Positions 25,825 to 34,683 of a stretch of DNA of 64,000 nucleotides are shown here, piece after piece. The stretch is from Alteromonas naphthalenivorans (GTDB lineage: Bacteria; Pseudomonadota; Gammaproteobacteria; Enterobacterales; Alteromonadaceae). A program made the position numbers and the translations under genes. The stretch is from the NCBI RefSeq assembly GCF_000213655.1, contig NC_015554.1:806001-870000 (forward strand), given 5' to 3'. Numbering within the stretch: position 1 is the first letter of the stretch; each line of letters begins with the position of its first letter. Under the pieces are notes generated by a model that worked only from the letters and a program-made list of their open reading frames with translations, had not been told where the DNA came from and searched no databases.

Positions 25825-27078
25825 ATGACAGACCTAAACAAAACCAAAGCACTTTTCATTATTCCCGATGCTCCTTTCGATAACCTAAATTTAGGAGACA
25901 TAGAATGTGGATATGTTCCTCTCTCTGGTACCCATTCAAGTTTTTTCTTGGTGGCGCATCGTCTTTCGTTTCTAGATAGCCTGAGTATTGGTCTCTTCAT
26001 ATTGTCAGGAAAAGAGATTAAATCCGACTCTATAACCTCCTTTAACTCACTCGAAGACGCCATTAGATGGAAAGGGACTGGTAAACTGATTCTTTGCACG
26101 TCAGATGATGAAAGCGCGTTAGAGAGAGTCAGCGCTTTTGATACTGACTTTTTTCTTTGGCTTCATGTTCATCTAAATCACAGGCTTATTGAGCAACTAG
26201 AGCGTTTTGTATTTCAAAAGCTTATATGTGTTTCAGATACAGTAAGACTAACTGGGTTACATAGCTTCAGAAGTAACGAACTTATTCGAATTTACAATCC
26301 TCTTAGTCCTCACTTTATAGCATCCCATAAAAATACTGTATCGAGTCGCGAAAGAAAGTCGATAGTTTTCTCAGGGTTTATAGGTGAAAACAAAGGAATA
26401 CAACATCTTTTGTTACTTTGGCCCAAAATTAAGGAGTACAATAAAGAGTTTAAATTATACGTCGCAGGCTCTGGTAAGTTATACGACACAAACGCCAAGT
26501 TGGGTGAATTTGGCGTAGCAAGCGCTAAATTTGAAACTCTTTATTTGGTGCCGTTGATTGAAAAATTTGGCTCATTCGATAATGCTGATATTTATTTTCT
26601 CGGGTCGTTGAAGCCGCATGATTTAAGAGCACTTTACCAAAAATGCGCGATAGGCGTCGTGAATTTAAACCAGTGGGAGAGTACTGAAACTTTCTGTTGC
26701 ACAGGTGTAGAGATGGTTGCCTCTGGTCTGCAGGTACTTTGTTTGAAACGTGGTGCGCTGCAAGAGACATTGGGTGTTTTTTCTTTAGTTAATTTAATTT
26801 GCGTAAATGATTTAGTTAATTTGCCAGAAATACTTGAGTCTATGAGTAATCAAGAAGTATCAGAAGCTACTAGGGCCAGAGATTTGCACTTGATTAAGAA
26901 GCGTTATGCTTTAAATACTATTTGTGAAGAATGGAGGCGTTTACTTCGAGGAGATGAGGTATTTGCACTTCAGGAGTGGAATTCATCGAAAGGTAAGCGA
27001 TACTATACCGAAAGATTGTTTGGCCTCCTAAAGCTTTCTAGGCTGTACAGGTCAGTAATAAGGCTTTTGAAGCATTAA
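25825..27078 (+). CDS. Glycosyltransferase, GT4-like
   Basis: A 417-residue cytoplasmic protein with a GT-B pattern: a divergent N-terminal half, a mid-region KSIVFSGFIGENKGIQHLLL typical of family 4 (conserved Gly and Lys of the donor site), DIYFLGSLKPHDLRALYQKC, and an acidic ESTETFCCTGVEMVASGLQV in place of the usual EX7E motif. It has its own upstream space of 213 bases shared with the divergent sulfotransferase gene. Acceptor and sugar are unknown. Confidence 0.75.
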   Translation: MTDLNKTKALFIIPDAPFDNLNLGDIECGYVPLSGTHSSFFLVAHRLSFLDSLSIGLFILSGKEIKSDSITSFNSLEDAIRWKGTGKLILCTSDDESALERVSAFDTDFFLWLHVHLNHRLIEQLERFVFQKLICVSDTVRLTGLHSFRSNELIRIYNPLSPHFIASHKNTVSSRERKSIVFSGFIGENKGIQHLLLLWPKIKEYNKEFKLYVAGSGKLYDTNAKLGEFGVASAKFETLYLVPLIEKFGSFDNADIYFLGSLKPHDLRALYQKCAIGVVNLNQWESTETFCCTGVEMVASGLQVLCLKRGALQETLGVFSLVNLICVNDLVNLPEILESMSNQEVSEATRARDLHLIKKRYALNTICEEWRRLLRGDEVFALQEWNSSKGKRYYTERLFGLLKLSRLYRSVIRLLKH

Positions 27079-27160
27079 CTTCTACTTGTTTTTTTCAAGC
27101 TATTTGTAACTAATTAGAGCTTATTCTGTACGTTATTTGGGAGAGGCTCCATATAATTTT

Positions 27161-28189
27161 CTACCTCTTAAGCATATTGATACAGGTTCTCTTCACGGCA
27201 TGAGGAATAATTTGTAGAAAAGTTCTCTTTGAATAATAGCTTGGCTTTCTTTTATAAACAATGAAGAGACCAGTGATACCCATAGCGTGTTTTATTTTGA
27301 AATTCGTTAACGAAGTGAGTACCTCTTTCATCCCATCTTTTCGTTTAGTATCATCAGAATACACATCATACACTTTTGTATAGACCGCTAGTACCTTATG
27401 AAAAATGTCGCCACTCAATTCTTTAAGATAGCTCTTATCGGCATAATGTAAGTGGTTTAAAACTGGGACCGAAACGTTTACCGATAATTCTGCGAGTTGC
27501 TGTTGAATAAGGCCATAATGGTTTTGAGTTGATTCTCTTGAGTTAGTTACACTTACTTGGTTTTCATGATTATGATAGTTGTGAAGTACACAAGCAAGGT
27601 TTGTAATTTTTCCGCCGTGGCGAATAATATCTACCCAAAGAGCGTAATCTTCACAATGTTTATGTTTTTCAGAATAGGTTAGTGTGTATTTGGTTAAAAA
27701 TGATTTTCGGATTATCGTCGAAGGGTGTGAGACTGGGGGGAAAAAGTATACCTCCGCCCTACAAATTTCGGGTGAGTGAGACATTGTTATTTGGTTGTGG
27801 GTGCTACCAAACGTTTTATAATCGCTTCCACAAACCACTACATCTGGATTAGCAACCATGTAATTTACTTGTTTTTCGATTCGGTTTAAGTTTGAAAAAT
27901 CATCCGCGTCTTCCCTTACTAATAGCGAACCGGAAGCTTTACTAATAGCAAAATTTAGTGTGTCGATGAGCCCATGGTTCTTTCGCGTGAAAAGTTTGAC
28001 CCTACTATCGGTTATCTTATACTCTTTAATCACACTCTCGGTTGAGTCTGTAGAACCATCGTTAATAATAATAATTTCAATATGTTGGTAAGTCTGATTT
28101 AGTAGGTTGTATAAGGTTCTACCCACCGTTTTCTCTGCGTTATATGCAGGAAGGAGCACACTAACTAACACAGTTTGATCTTTTCTCAT
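27161..28189 (-). CDS. Glycosyltransferase family 2
   Basis: A 342-residue GT-A enzyme. It has the canonical start VSVLLPAYNAEKTVGRTL, then IIIINDGSTDSTE and a metal-binding acidic motif VREDADDF, followed by a PPVSHPSTIIRKSF acceptor-region motif and EDYALWVDI. Its ATG overlaps the upstream GT4 stop by 4 bases, so the two leftward genes are one unit. It transfers one sugar of the repeat unit; specificity unknown. Confidence 0.9.
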   Translation of the reverse strand: MRKDQTVLVSVLLPAYNAEKTVGRTLYNLLNQTYQHIEIIIINDGSTDSTESVIKEYKITDSRVKLFTRKNHGLIDTLNFAISKASGSLLVREDADDFSNLNRIEKQVNYMVANPDVVVCGSDYKTFGSTHNQITMSHSPEICRAEVYFFPPVSHPSTIIRKSFLTKYTLTYSEKHKHCEDYALWVDIIRHGGKITNLACVLHNYHNHENQVSVTNSRESTQNHYGLIQQQLAELSVNVSVPVLNHLHYADKSYLKELSGDIFHKVLAVYTKVYDVYSDDTKRKDGMKEVLTSLTNFKIKHAMGITGLFIVYKRKPSYYSKRTFLQIIPHAVKRTCINMLKR

Positions 28190-29349
28190 AACTTCGCAAC
28201 CGATCTATAATTTTCTAGAGTGCGTGAGGCCATTACTTCCGAAGTAAATTTCTGATGAAATATTCGCTTGCTATTATTACTAAGTTGCTCCCTAAAACTT
28301 GGGTTATCTAAGATTTCTTTCACTTTCTGAACAAGGGCTTCGTCGTCGTCGGGATTAATTAAAAGTCCTGTTTCTCTATCTGTCACTACTTCAGGAATAC
28401 CACCTCCATACGTAGCGATACAGGGTAATCCATGCTGCATAGCTTCAATATAGATTAGTCCAAAAGACTCATATATTGAAGGGACTACAAAGGCAGTAGC
28501 TTCATTGTAATATAATAGTAGCTCGCGATCGCCCACGAACCCCAGAAAATTAACATTGGATTTAAAAGCGCCAAAGTTCTCTAAGAAATAATCTGTAAAG
28601 AGCATATCATTAGGTGCATGCGGTCTGTCTTTCCCTATTATATTAACGGTTAAGCGGGGGTAATACTCAACTAATTTGGGGATAGCTTTTAATAAAGTCA
28701 AAGTGCCTTTTCGATTTTCAAGTCGGCTCACGTAAAGTAAATTATGGCTGTTTTTGCCATCAGACTGTTTGGCGTTTTTATGGACATCGATCCCTAAAGG
28801 GATTATTTTAAACGCACTTAAATTGTAGTCATATTCCTTGGCTATAGTATTTGCATGAGCTTTCGTTGAGGAGACGAGAGAGTGCGAAAGCTTGCATGAA
28901 TAGTTTTCCATCTTGCAAATCATTTTCTGTGGCAAAGATGCACTACTGAAATCCATTTTCAATGTTTCAAAAAACGGTGTATGTACTCTAACGACACACG
29001 GAAAACTTTTGTTGAATACCTGAAAAATAAAGCCAGGAGCTTCCCAATTGGGAAACTCAATGATGTCGAGTTGCTTAGCTTTAATAAGTGTATCGCAGAT
29101 TTTCTTTACTTGAAGACTCCATCCTATACCAGGCAATAACCTTTCAAGTACAGGAAAGTAACTCGGCTTTTTTCTAATTATAGTGAGACCATTAGTGAGT
29201 TCTTCTTCTGTCTCATTTTCCATGGTTTTACAAACTACATAGACGTTATTACCTTTTAAGACTAGGGCTCTAGCTAAATTGCTAATGTAAGTGCCTATGC
29301 CACCGCCATCTTCAGGCGGAAAAGAGTCGCAAACTAAACAGATATTCAT
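28186..29349 (-). CDS. Glycosyltransferase family 4
   Basis: A 387-residue GT-B enzyme. The N-terminal CDSFPPEDGGGIGTYISNLA is the usual acceptor-side loop, LLYVSRLENRKGTLTLLKAI is the donor-site Arg/Lys motif, and ESFGLIYIEAMQHGLPCIAT holds the EX7E nucleotide-sugar motif. First gene of a two-gene leftward unit. The divergent 268-base space to the next rightward gene is AT-rich and must hold both promoters, but no site was convincing. Confidence 0.92.
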   Translation of the reverse strand: MNICLVCDSFPPEDGGGIGTYISNLARALVLKGNNVYVVCKTMENETEEELTNGLTIIRKKPSYFPVLERLLPGIGWSLQVKKICDTLIKAKQLDIIEFPNWEAPGFIFQVFNKSFPCVVRVHTPFFETLKMDFSSASLPQKMICKMENYSCKLSHSLVSSTKAHANTIAKEYDYNLSAFKIIPLGIDVHKNAKQSDGKNSHNLLYVSRLENRKGTLTLLKAIPKLVEYYPRLTVNIIGKDRPHAPNDMLFTDYFLENFGAFKSNVNFLGFVGDRELLLYYNEATAFVVPSIYESFGLIYIEAMQHGLPCIATYGGGIPEVVTDRETGLLINPDDDEALVQKVKEILDNPSFREQLSNNSKRIFHQKFTSEVMASRTLENYRSVAKL

Positions 29350-29617
29350 TTAAATCACTTATGTAACAAAATCGTTGAAAATTGGAGATTAAACTCGGCC
29401 TATATAAGACAGGTTCGCAGTTCCGGTGTCAATTGAAATAGGAATTTAAGAGCAAAAAGTGTATAGCTCAGTTCAACATTTATGATAAAGGCTATAAAGC
29501 ATTGGCGTATTAATAAAAATAATATTTAGCTGAATTTTAACGTTAGACGAGTTATGTGCTGATTGTTAGTATATAAGGTGTTAAATATAGGTCGTTCAGC
29601 ATGTAAACGGAGTTCTT

Positions 29618-30544
29618 TTGAAACAAGTTGTAGTTGGAATAATTACTTATAGGCGGCCGAGTTGGTTAGAAAGGCTTATAACCGAGCTTTTGAGGCAGCG
29701 AACAGATGGTTTCGTATATAGTATCCTTGTAGTAGATAACGCTGATGACCCCGAGACTCAATCTGTTATAGACTCCTTTCGTGCTGCAGACAATACCTCA
29801 CCTATAATTTATAAAGTTGAACCCGAAAGAGGGATTGTCGCAGCTCGCAATCGTGTGGTTTCTGAGTTTCTAATGCTAAACGCGGACTTTCTCGTTTTCA
29901 TCGACGATGATGAGTGGCCGGAACGTGACAACTGGCTGATAAGGCTCGTGAACAAAGCCTTAAGCTCCGAAGCTGATGTAGTAACAAGTCACGTTATCTC
30001 TGTAGATGAGAGTATGGGGAAAAACTGGGCAACAGAAATTCTGTACACATCCAACACTATTCAAGAAGGGCAAATTCTATCAACGTTTTACACTAATAAC
30101 CTATTACTTTCAGGTACTTTGTTGAAAGATATGCATCCTTGTTTTGATGAAAGATTTGCTTTGACTGGCGCGAGTGATTATCACTTTTCTTTGAAGTGCC
30201 ATAAACGTGGCTATAGTTGTATTTATACAGATGCGCCCGTCATCGAAGAGTTTCCAGACTCGAGAGCTAACCTAAAATGGTTTTGTCGTCGAGGTTTTCG
30301 TTCGGGGGTAGGCTATACACGCTCTCATTTGTTCGAGGAACCTTTAGCTATAGTGGTATTCAAATGCACCGCGCTATCCTTTATTCGTTTTATTAGGGGG
30401 GGGGGGTTGATCCTAAAATCTCTTTTTAATTTGGATAAAGCTACTTTTGTTGATGGCTTGTTTAGGATGTGCTCTAGCGTCGGAACTATTGCTGGCTTTT
30501 TGGGTATCAAACACAATGAATACCAACATACTCACGGAAAGTAA
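29618..30544 (+). CDS. Glycosyltransferase family 2 carrying a G11 tract
   Basis: A 308-residue GT-A enzyme beginning VVVGIITYRRPSWLERLI, with VEPERGIVAARNRVV and an acidic VFIDDDEWPE metal site. The start is TTG at 29618 with ACGGAG upstream at good spacing. From residue about 260 the frame passes through eleven consecutive G (30396-30406) encoding Arg-Gly-Gly-Gly, then about 45 residues follow. With ten G the next codon after the tract is a TGA stop. With twelve a TAA stop comes about eight codons later. The gene is in frame in this sequence. The tract makes it a strong candidate for on/off switching by slipped-strand mispairing. Confidence 0.9.
   Translation: MKQVVVGIITYRRPSWLERLITELLRQRTDGFVYSILVVDNADDPETQSVIDSFRAADNTSPIIYKVEPERGIVAARNRVVSEFLMLNADFLVFIDDDEWPERDNWLIRLVNKALSSEADVVTSHVISVDESMGKNWATEILYTSNTIQEGQILSTFYTNNLLLSGTLLKDMHPCFDERFALTGASDYHFSLKCHKRGYSCIYTDAPVIEEFPDSRANLKWFCRRGFRSGVGYTRSHLFEEPLAIVVFKCTALSFIRFIRGGGLILKSLFNLDKATFVDGLFRMCSSVGTIAGFLGIKHNEYQHTHGK
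30396..30406 (+). repeat. G11 homopolymer inside a glycosyltransferase gene
   Basis: Eleven consecutive G following ATTA and preceding TTGATC. It is the longest G run noticed in the window and lies wholly within coding sequence. Both one-base slips lead to prompt stops, as expected of a contingency switch. Confidence 0.95.
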
Positions 30545-30568
30545 CATTTTCGGGTTTTCGGTAGTAAC

Positions 30569-32542
30569 ATGGAACGAAAGACAGAGATGAAAGCTATGCA
30601 GCACTGTTATCGTGAGGATGTAGATGGTTTACGGGCGATTGCCGTAATATTGGTGATTCTGGCGCATTTTAAAGCACCTTTCTTTGAGGGAGGTTTTATT
30701 GGTGTTGACGTATTTTTTGTTATATCAGGTTTTGTTATTAGCAAACTTATTCTGACTCAGCGTTCAAACGAAACCTTCTCACTTACTAGTTTTTATATAA
30801 AACGCGTTAAACGATTAGCTCCTGCTCTTCTCGTAATGGTGTACCTAACGCTAATAGTGTTTGGGTTTATTTTATCTCCCTTGGATTTAATAAAATCGAT
30901 TGAGGGAAGCTTATGGATAAGTGCTTATTTGGCTAACTTTTTTCATTGGCTAAATTATGGTGGTTACTTCTCAGAAAGTGCATCAAGTGCCCCCTTTCTT
31001 CACACATGGTCTCTAGCCATAGAAGAACAGTTTTATCTTCTTTGGCCTCTTTTGTTTCTCGCTCTACATAGAGAAGGCTCGCATAAACTACTTTTAGTCG
31101 TCGTTTCGCTATTCGTGGCGATTAGCGCCTTTGTTTCAGAGCTTTCGTTAAATTTTACCTTCGGAGCATCCTATTACTTACTCCCTACAAGAGCGTTTGA
31201 ATTGGGAATAGGCTGCATAGTTGGCATTGTAGGTCCGAGAGTACTCCGTAACCGATTGTTAGCTGACTTTGTCTCTCTCGGTTCATTAACTGGTTTATTT
31301 GTATTTGCCGTTGTTTATGACGAAACAACGCGTTTTCCGGGGTTGAACGCACTGTACGTTTGCATCCTTACGGCAATATTTATCTCTCAGTATAACAATA
31401 AATCACTTGGTTATAGATTGTTGTGTTTACCTATATTTCAAAGTATCGGTAAAATGTCGTACTCCATTTACCTTTGGCACTGGCCTGTAATAACATGGGT
31501 CAATTATCGTTATGAGAACGTGGGGTTGTATTTAGTTTCCACTGCCACAGTATTAACTCTTCTATTGGGGTATCTATCTTGGAGATTTGTCGAGAATTCG
31601 GTTAGGCATAATAAGAAAATCTCTAACACGTTATCGATTTCCCTCTTTATTATTGCTCCACTGATATTTTCTATCGCTTTGTACCAATTATCTATAATCT
31701 CCAATGGTTTTCCACAGAGGTTTAGTGAAAGAGTAGAAATCCTTGAAAGCTCAAGAGTTATAAAATCAAATGAACTTAGAGGAAAGTGTCACTCAGCATT
31801 GAAATCGTATAATAGCCTACCCCGCGAGGACTGCCTAATCGGTGATAAAGACGGAGAGAAGCGTGGGTTGTTAATAGGCGATTCACATGCAAACCACTTA
31901 GTTGGTTTTATCGATGTGCTCGGAAAAAAAGCCAATATCTCCACCACTGATTATACGCTTGACCAATGCGTGCCTTTGTTTGGTCTTCAGTGGGGGACAT
32001 CCTACTCACGCGCTCAAGCGTGTAAGATGAGAAATGAGTTAGCTGAAGAGTACATAATTGAGCATAAACCCGACGTTGTTTATATGGGAGGTAGTTGGCC
32101 AAACTTTGGATCAGAGTCAATTTTAATCGACGGGGTGATAATAGATGATGTTGACACTAAATATCAATATTTCAAGCAAAAGCTGCACGATACATTAAAT
32201 AGTATTTTACAACATAGTTCGAAAGTTGTTTTATTCAAAGATACAGCGTTCTATTCACAAATAAAGCCGTCATGTCCGATAAAGAAAGCAATGTATTCAT
32301 TATCCACGACGTGCGAAATACCATATTTAGAAAATGAAATGATGGCTGATATATTTAATGAAATAAGCGCAAAATTTAGTACACAGGAGCTGGAAATAAT
32401 TGATACGAAAGAATTTTACTGTAATGGCGAGTTTTGTAATCTCGCTATTGAGAACACCCTAGTGTATATTGATGAGGATCACATAACATACGAAGCATCT
32501 AAGTTGTTTGGAACACTATATTTAAAGTCAAACTCACGATAG
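30569..32542 (+). CDS. O-acyltransferase of the OafA/YrhL type (acyltransferase-3 plus SGNH domain)
   Basis: A 657-residue membrane protein. The N-terminal acyltransferase-3 domain has DGLRAIAVILVILAHF with its catalytic His, FEGGFIGVDVFFVISGF and HTWSLAIEEQFYLLWPLLF over about ten helices to residue 375. The C-terminal periplasmic SGNH hydrolase-like domain has LLIGDSHANHL and DEDHITYEAS (DxxH). Such proteins O-acetylate polysaccharides. In-frame ATGs at 30569, 30587 and 30596 are all possible starts; the family usually starts close to the YREDVDGLRA motif, favouring the later ones. Confidence 0.92.
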   Translation: MERKTEMKAMQHCYREDVDGLRAIAVILVILAHFKAPFFEGGFIGVDVFFVISGFVISKLILTQRSNETFSLTSFYIKRVKRLAPALLVMVYLTLIVFGFILSPLDLIKSIEGSLWISAYLANFFHWLNYGGYFSESASSAPFLHTWSLAIEEQFYLLWPLLFLALHREGSHKLLLVVVSLFVAISAFVSELSLNFTFGASYYLLPTRAFELGIGCIVGIVGPRVLRNRLLADFVSLGSLTGLFVFAVVYDETTRFPGLNALYVCILTAIFISQYNNKSLGYRLLCLPIFQSIGKMSYSIYLWHWPVITWVNYRYENVGLYLVSTATVLTLLLGYLSWRFVENSVRHNKKISNTLSISLFIIAPLIFSIALYQLSIISNGFPQRFSERVEILESSRVIKSNELRGKCHSALKSYNSLPREDCLIGDKDGEKRGLLIGDSHANHLVGFIDVLGKKANISTTDYTLDQCVPLFGLQWGTSYSRAQACKMRNELAEEYIIEHKPDVVYMGGSWPNFGSESILIDGVIIDDVDTKYQYFKQKLHDTLNSILQHSSKVVLFKDTAFYSQIKPSCPIKKAMYSLSTTCEIPYLENEMMADIFNEISAKFSTQELEIIDTKEFYCNGEFCNLAIENTLVYIDEDHITYEASKLFGTLYLKSNSR

Positions 32543-32554
32543 GCTTAATATGAA

Positions 32555-33526
32555 ATGATAACTAGCATGATGTCTATAATTACGTTTTTTAGTAGCTTAC
32601 TGGTGCTTTTATATCTAGTGGGTATGCACTTTCAACCAATTTCTGACCATCCTATAAGCTACTTTCTGGAGTACGTTCCAGATTATATTTTAGTAATATT
32701 AGCTGCTCCCATACTTTTTACAAAAATGCGCTTTAAATATTGGGTATTCTGTTTTTTTTTACTAATGATACTTATATCATCTCCTTTTCAGTTGAACTTA
32801 TTAAAGGGTAGTGAAGAAAGCCTAAAATACGACACATTGAATATTGCCTCGTTTAACGTTGCTCAACGAGTCGATGAGGCCGTGTTATACGCTTGGTTCA
32901 GGCATCACGACATAGATATCTTATTCATTCAGGAAGCAAGGGATAAGCAATTAGATGCTGCGGAAGAAAACGACTTATACTCGTCTTGTAAGCCACGCTT
33001 ATGTGTTTTGTCTAAATATCCGATAGAAGATTACGAAACGATAGATAGACGAGCACTAGAGGAGTGGGGGCTTTTTGCTTCACTGCACTCAATCTTGGTT
33101 GGGAAGAAAAAGGTATTTCTTATGAATACTCATTTTGCTTCAATATCTAATTTTGGTTTTGAATTCTCTTCTTTGAATGGTTTCTTATCTAAAATGATAC
33201 TATTCAAGGAGTCGAAAGCAATTGAATTTGGGTTGGTAAAATCAATGCTTTCCAGCTTCGTTTATGATGAGCACTTCATTATCGCCGGTGACTTTAATAT
33301 TACAGATAGAAATCCTCAATATAAAAAGTATTGGGGAAATTTTGAGAATCTATTTCGTGAAGTAGGCTTTGGATACGGCTCAACTCGAATCCACCCTTGG
33401 CTTTCCCCTAGAATAGACCATGTGCTCATTAGCAATAAGCTAAAGGCTAACAAGGCCTTAGTTGGTAACGATTTAGGAAGCGATCACCTTCCTATCTTAG
33501 GAAATATTAGCTTGTTGGATGAATAA
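32555..33526 (+). CDS. Membrane-anchored endonuclease/exonuclease/phosphatase (EEP)-fold protein
   Basis: A 323-residue protein with two or three N-terminal membrane helices (about residues 5-23, 39-60 and 66-76) and a C-terminal EEP domain. The domain shows the usual catalytic blocks: LNIASFNV, DILFIQEAR with its metal-binding Glu, IIAGDFNIT, RIDHVLIS and LGSDHLPI. It resembles YafD-type proteins. Topology could put the domain in the periplasm. In the middle of a polysaccharide operon it may act on a phosphodiester in a lipid-linked intermediate or glycan rather than on DNA; this is inference only. It overlaps the next gene by 8 bases. Confidence 0.8.
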   Translation: MITSMMSIITFFSSLLVLLYLVGMHFQPISDHPISYFLEYVPDYILVILAAPILFTKMRFKYWVFCFFLLMILISSPFQLNLLKGSEESLKYDTLNIASFNVAQRVDEAVLYAWFRHHDIDILFIQEARDKQLDAAEENDLYSSCKPRLCVLSKYPIEDYETIDRRALEEWGLFASLHSILVGKKKVFLMNTHFASISNFGFEFSSLNGFLSKMILFKESKAIEFGLVKSMLSSFVYDEHFIIAGDFNITDRNPQYKKYWGNFENLFREVGFGYGSTRIHPWLSPRIDHVLISNKLKANKALVGNDLGSDHLPILGNISLLDE

Positions 33527-34589
33527 CTATATGACTAAACTTAATTGTAAAGTGTACGTCGATACCAACTCTAACCACCTACAGCAAGTTTATACTGGGC
33601 TTGCGATGCTTCACCGGCAAGAAAAAATTAATCTCAAACTAGTATTTGATAAAAGTGTCAGCACATGTACAGTTCCGTTTAGTGTTCAAAGTAACATTTT
33701 AAATATAAATATTGAGGGAAAAAGAATCTGTTTTGATATGTCTGACGGGACTGAGTTGAGTGATAGTGCTTTGAAAAGAAGTGATGTTTACTTCAAGCGA
33801 AGTTTTAACTCTAGTTTTGTAGACCCTGCAATCGCGTCTAAGGTGATGCCATATGGTCTAAATTATCTCGTTTATCCAAACGGATTCGATATTTTTGGAT
33901 TTAGACGATGTGTTAAATTCTATAAAACGCCTAACTGGTTTAAAGAAGTCATCAAACAAGCGGATTTTATAGGAAAAATGCACTATAAAGTTTCATGTTC
34001 AGCTCTTAGCGCTTCCCCAGTATTAAGAACAGATCCCAAGACACTTTTTTTAGCCAGGTTATGGGATATAAATGCAGACAGTTATTTCGCCGTCGATGAA
34101 CAGCATAGCCAACAAAGGAGAGGAATCAATGAGCAGCGGGCTAAATGTATATCCCTGCTCAAAAAAGAGCTGGGAAATCGTTTTACTGGGGGGCTGCTAG
34201 CCACTGAATTTGCTTTATCCCAACATCCTGAGTTAGTGGTGAAAGACGCTAGGTTAACTTCTAAACACAACTATATCACAACCCTAAAGGCACACGATAT
34301 ATGTGTAGCCTCAACGGGCTTACATGATTCAATAGGTTGGAAGTTTGGAGAATATATTGCAACATCAAAGGCTATAGTTGCCGAACGAAATGATAATGTT
34401 ATCCCCCAACTAGAAACGAATAAGCACTTTTTGGAATTTAGCTCCGCGGAACAGTGCGTTGAACAAGTTTTATTCTTGTACCAGAATGAAGATTATAGAT
34501 TTCAAATGATGCGTGATAATCAACGCTACTATGAGTCGTCATTAAGGCCAGATCGTTTGCTTTTAAACTGCTTCGAGAGGGCGCTTTGA
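33519..34589 (+). CDS. Unrecognised protein, possibly a glycosyltransferase
   Basis: A 356-residue soluble protein I do not recognise. It overlaps the EEP gene, or begins just after it if the ATG at 33531 is used. The second half contains DPKTLFLARLWD, SAKH-like KHNYITTLKAHDICVASTG, then GWKFGEYIATSKAIVAERND and a helical end with DNQRYYESSLRPDRLL. This order, a mid-protein donor-site-like segment followed by a GEYIA...KAIVAE stretch and a C-terminal helix, resembles GT-B enzymes of exopolysaccharide clusters. No diagnostic EX7E motif is present. Confidence 0.6.
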   Translation: MNNYMTKLNCKVYVDTNSNHLQQVYTGLAMLHRQEKINLKLVFDKSVSTCTVPFSVQSNILNINIEGKRICFDMSDGTELSDSALKRSDVYFKRSFNSSFVDPAIASKVMPYGLNYLVYPNGFDIFGFRRCVKFYKTPNWFKEVIKQADFIGKMHYKVSCSALSASPVLRTDPKTLFLARLWDINADSYFAVDEQHSQQRRGINEQRAKCISLLKKELGNRFTGGLLATEFALSQHPELVVKDARLTSKHNYITTLKAHDICVASTGLHDSIGWKFGEYIATSKAIVAERNDNVIPQLETNKHFLEFSSAEQCVEQVLFLYQNEDYRFQMMRDNQRYYESSLRPDRLLLNCFERAL

Positions 34590-34683
34590 TCAATTCAAGT
34601 TCAGTAAGAGCTACTGGCGTTAACGCGGTAGCATTAGGTTTTAAAAGCTTTAAAGTAAATTTTTTGACAACGAGGTAACAAGA

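Noticed and set aside
27735..27740. G6 run in the leftward GT2 gene and a similar C6 run at 36632-36637 considered as phase-variable tracts
   Set aside because: Six-base runs occur often by chance and both genes are in frame, so they were not counted with the longer tracts.
32752..32760. T9 run inside the EEP gene considered as a contingency tract
   Set aside because: A/T runs are expected in this AT-rich region and within hydrophobic segments rich in Phe, so there is no special signal.
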